Positions 61,569 to 64,000 of a stretch of DNA of 64,000 bases are shown piece by piece (the stretch's first letter is position 1; each line of letters opens with the position of its first letter). The stretch covers positions 1,922,001 to 1,986,000 of the forward strand of contig NZ_CP061800.1 of NCBI RefSeq assembly GCF_017377395.1, written 5' to 3'. This stretch comes from Desulfonema magnum. Its GTDB lineage: Bacteria > Desulfobacterota > Desulfobacteria > Desulfobacterales > 4be13. The translations under genes were made by a program, and so were the position numbers. The notes below the pieces were generated by a model, which saw only the letters and a program-made list of their open reading frames with translations, was not told the DNA's origin and ran no database searches.

Positions 61569-62342
61569 CTACATCGCGTAAATTGCCGCGCCAATGGCCC
61601 CGGTAAGCTGAGGATATTCAGGAACCAATATGTTTCTCTCAATGATCTCCTCGGTCATCTTCACCAGCAACGGATTGTGAGCCACCACACCTCCTGTCAT
61701 GACCACATTCTCACTCAGCGAATCCATCTCCAGAACTCTTTGGATGACTGAAAAGAAAAGACCTTTTACAATATCCGGGACTTTTTTGCCGTTTCTTATG
61801 TTTTCCAAAACTTCTGTGGCTGAGAACACCGTGCAGAAGCTTCCCAGTCTGACCATATCTTCGGACTGTCCGGCCAAAGCATTCATTTCCTCAAGGGGAA
61901 TATCAAGACGCGGGGCCATCTCTTCCAGAAACGCGCCTGTCCCGGCCGCACATTTTCGATTCATCTTAAAACCGGAGCGATTTCCCTCCTCATCCAGTTT
62001 GATGATCTTATTATCCTGGCCTCCGATATCAATGATGGTGATGGCTTTGGGAAAATAGGAGTAGCATCCCTTTCCATGACAACTGATTTCCGTTTTGGTT
62101 TCCTGGGTGATAAAGGAGACATTTTTTCTGCCATATCCGGTTGATATCGCTCTGATAATATCCTTTTCCTCAGCCTTTGCCATTTCAAGAGATATTTTAA
62201 GACAGGCTTTTGCCGTGGCAGAGAAATCTGTTCCGGACTTCTCCACCGCGTGACCAATCAAGTTTTTCTCAGCGTCGAGAATCGCCACTTTTGTTCTCGA
62301 CGCTCCCACATCAATACCTGCAAAAATCGGTTGTGATGTCAT
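61569..62342 (-). CDS. dehydratase/reductase activator ATPase (BadF/BadG/HgdC type)
   Basis: 257 residues, the usual activator length. ASKHA-fold ATPase: AGIDVGASRTKVAI, IDIGGQDNKIIKLD, and VMTGGVVAHNPLL. Two cysteines that hold the bridging [4Fe-4S] cluster in the homodimer are present: NRKCAAGTGAF and GSFCTVFSATEV. It transfers electrons uphill to the dehydratase or reductase subunit at the cost of ATP. Directly upstream of the D-type subunit gene on the same strand. Confidence 0.93.
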   Translation of the reverse strand: MTSQPIFAGIDVGASRTKVAILDAEKNLIGHAVEKSGTDFSATAKACLKISLEMAKAEEKDIIRAISTGYGRKNVSFITQETKTEISCHGKGCYSYFPKAITIIDIGGQDNKIIKLDEEGNRSGFKMNRKCAAGTGAFLEEMAPRLDIPLEEMNALAGQSEDMVRLGSFCTVFSATEVLENIRNGKKVPDIVKGLFFSVIQRVLEMDSLSENVVMTGGVVAHNPLLVKMTEEIIERNILVPEYPQLTGAIGAAIYAM

Positions 62343-62422
62343 TCGTTGTTCCTGATAGTCTTATGCTGCAAAAAACTGAGTCTTTGCGGAAAACTCAGTT
62401 CCTTGCAAAATTCGGTTTCTGA

Positions 62423-63370
62423 TTAGAATTTCGCTTCCAAAGCTTTCACATAAGCTCTGATCGCGGTGTTGCACGGGGTCTCAATGCCGGCCTGTTCCCC
62501 ATATTCAATGATTTTTCCACTCAGATAATCAATCTCGGTTCTGCGTTTCATGGCAAAATCCGAGGCCATGGAAGGCTTGTGAGCGCCGCCGCCCATCATA
62601 TATTCCATACAATAAGGATAATAATCCCATCCCAGAGATATCTCATTGCCTCTGGCGACTTTTATACATTCCTTGACCAGACCTCTGACAGCCTGAGAAA
62701 CAAACGGGTCGGTGAGGGCTTCTCCCAGTGTCATGTCTGTCACCGCACATACGGGATTTGTAGACGCGTTCATGACAGATTTTCGCCAGACCATGGAAAC
62801 AATTTGGTCTGTACGACTGGTGGCAAGGCCGCTTTTGGTAAATGCTTCTGCAATTGCCTCGGTGGCAGGTGCTGATTCCGGGTCGAGTTCCTGGATATAG
62901 TGGGGGGGATGATGGAACGGTATGCGGACATGACCGGGATTCACAAGGCCGCATCCGTAATTCACGACTGCCCGCATCACAGGCTTTTTCCCCAGGATCT
63001 TGGCAATATCCAGTTCCGTGTCAATGCCGTTTTGCCAGCTCACCACATACATGCCCTCTTTGTAAAAGCTTTCAATGGCTGAGGCAATCAGCGGTGTTGC
63101 TGTTGCTTTTACTGTGATGATGATCACATCAGGAGGATTGGCTGCCAGATCATCCACATTGGTGCATGTGCGGGTGACAGCCTGTTGGAGATTTTCCGCA
63201 CCTTCGAGAATGATTCCGGGGGTTGTCGCGGGTTCGATCAGTTCGGGAATCACATCGCAAAGGGTCACATCATATCCGCCTTTTGCGAGGAAAGCTGCCA
63301 CAATGCAACCCACAGGGCCTGCACCTATCACCGCGAATGACTGGGGATTAAATCCTGTTTTTTCTTTCAT
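62423..63370 (-). CDS. ketopantoate-reductase-like dehydrogenase (ApbA/PanE family)
   Basis: 315 residues with a Rossmann start FAVIGAGPVGCIVAAFLAKGG, a catalytic-domain segment VWRKSVMNASTNPVCAVTDM (with the family Lys and Asn) and a helical C-terminal domain. Family members reduce 2-oxoacids such as ketopantoate to 2-hydroxyacids with NADPH. In this operon a role in making or oxidising the hydroxyacid handled by the dehydratase is more likely than pantothenate synthesis, but that is inference. Confidence 0.87.
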   Translation of the reverse strand: MKEKTGFNPQSFAVIGAGPVGCIVAAFLAKGGYDVTLCDVIPELIEPATTPGIILEGAENLQQAVTRTCTNVDDLAANPPDVIIITVKATATPLIASAIESFYKEGMYVVSWQNGIDTELDIAKILGKKPVMRAVVNYGCGLVNPGHVRIPFHHPPHYIQELDPESAPATEAIAEAFTKSGLATSRTDQIVSMVWRKSVMNASTNPVCAVTDMTLGEALTDPFVSQAVRGLVKECIKVARGNEISLGWDYYPYCMEYMMGGGAHKPSMASDFAMKRRTEIDYLSGKIIEYGEQAGIETPCNTAIRAYVKALEAKF

Positions 63371-63391
63371 CTAAACACCCTCCCTTCCTAA

Positions 63392-63838
63392 TTAGCTTCC
63401 GTTTTCAAGAATTCCAAAGGCTTTGGCATCCAATATACTAATACCGCTGTTTTGTAAGATTTCAACTGCCTTGTCATTGTCGCTGAAACGAAAAATCATG
63501 ACAGCGTTTCCCCCTGAAAATCCTACAAAAGCATACGAATAAAGCACATTTACTTTGGCATCTGTAAGCGGCTTGAGTACTTTTGCGAGACATCCGGGCT
63601 TATCTTCGATTTCAACGGCAATCACATCATCCACACGGGCGGGCATCTGCTTTTCCATCATAATACGCCGGGCACCAGCCACATCTGAGACAAGAAGCCG
63701 TAGTTGTCCGAACAAACCAGTGTCAACCAGATTCAGGGCTCTGAGATTAATTCCCGCTTCACCAAGGGCCTGAGTCACTTCATATAAACGGCCCGGTGAA
63801 TTCTCAATGGATACGGAAATTTGTTTTAGCTTCTTCAT
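63392..63838 (-). CDS. tandem ACT-domain protein
   Basis: 148 residues: two ACT domains (about 4-68, ISVSIENSPGRLYEVTQAL; about 73-140, VEIEDKPGCLAKVLKPL). ACT domains bind amino acids or similar small ligands and act as regulators. AACGGAGGTTCTC precedes ATG 63838. First gene of the operon, 21 bp before the dehydrogenase gene; likely senses an amino or organic acid linked to the pathway. In 63839-64000 I see no gene and no convincing promoter. Confidence 0.88.
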   Translation of the reverse strand: MKKLKQISVSIENSPGRLYEVTQALGEAGINLRALNLVDTGLFGQLRLLVSDVAGARRIMMEKQMPARVDDVIAVEIEDKPGCLAKVLKPLTDAKVNVLYSYAFVGFSGGNAVMIFRFSDNDKAVEILQNSGISILDAKAFGILENGS

Positions 63839-64000
63839 GAGAACCTCCGTTTTTTTCGTTGTGATTAATGTTTCTGTCTGAACTTTTTAAGAAAATGTTT
63901 TTGGGGATTACCTGGCTCAACAAAAGGTGAGTTACACTTCACTTCCCTCACCCTGCCATGATCAAAGTGCGTTACACGAATCTGCTCGCGCTTACCTGCT

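Overview
The window looks like part of a chromosome of a large-genome anaerobe, most likely a sulfate-reducing Desulfobacterota of the Desulfobacterales type. The basis is an operon at 57.9-63.8 kb for anaerobic acyl-CoA metabolism (2-hydroxyacyl-CoA dehydratase/benzoyl-CoA reductase-type subunit, its BadF-type activator, an ADP-forming acyl-CoA ligase), moderate GC, many insertion sequences and many palindromic intergenic repeats. No rRNA, tRNA or CRISPR array was seen. The species assignment is inference.

Region A (1-49.4 kb) is one very long block of genes on the minus strand, read from about 49.4 kb down to the left edge. In transcription order: an Hsp70 with a zinc ribbon and Ig-like domains; a degenerate Hsp70/actin-fold ATPase; two paralogous membrane proteins whose cytoplasmic ends look like GrpE (one carries two such ends); an Ig/ASH-like protein with zinc ribbons; a ribbon plus beta-propeller protein; a VWA membrane protein; small membrane proteins; a glycine-zipper lipoprotein; a lytic transglycosylase; a 1593-residue tubulin/FtsZ-superfamily protein; a membrane-anchored trypsin-like protease; a YfaP-like protein; ribbon-TM proteins ending in peptidoglycan-binding or SPOR-like domains; a LysM/solute-binding protein; a lipoprotein; a secreted caspase-like protease; a VWA-TM-coiled-coil-P-loop ATPase (now split); a TIR-CHAT membrane protein; and a secreted helical-repeat protein cut by the window edge. 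The shared topology (periplasmic sensor or peptidoglycan-binding parts, cytoplasmic chaperone, ATPase and ribbon parts) suggests one envelope-spanning machine with a tubulin and chaperone core and protease/TIR-CHAT outputs. This is the best candidate for a poorly described system here.

Region A has been invaded by five IS elements of different families (IS630-like, IS1380-like, an IS4-superfamily element, one unassigned, one IS1182-like with an in-frame stop), by two nested TA-flanked MITEs and by an 892-bp tandem duplication. One insertion splits the VWA-ATPase gene; removing the element and one 5-bp target copy restores a single 1237-residue frame.

Region B (49.9-57.6 kb, plus strand) is a tandem array of six Rpn-family PD-(D/E)XK nuclease genes, all starting at TTG. 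Every copy keeps a strong internal Shine-Dalgarno and an in-frame ATG exactly 672 nt after the start, matching the gene-within-gene toxin/antitoxin layout known for Rpn. Copy 3 is broken by an IS4 element with a 10-bp target duplication, which leaves its internal antitoxin-like frame intact. The number of glycine-every-fourth-residue repeats in the C-terminal helix varies between copies.

Region C (57.9-63.8 kb, minus strand) is an ordinary metabolic operon: tandem-ACT protein, ketopantoate-reductase-like dehydrogenase, dehydratase activator ATPase, dehydratase D-type subunit, and ADP-forming acyl-CoA ligase.
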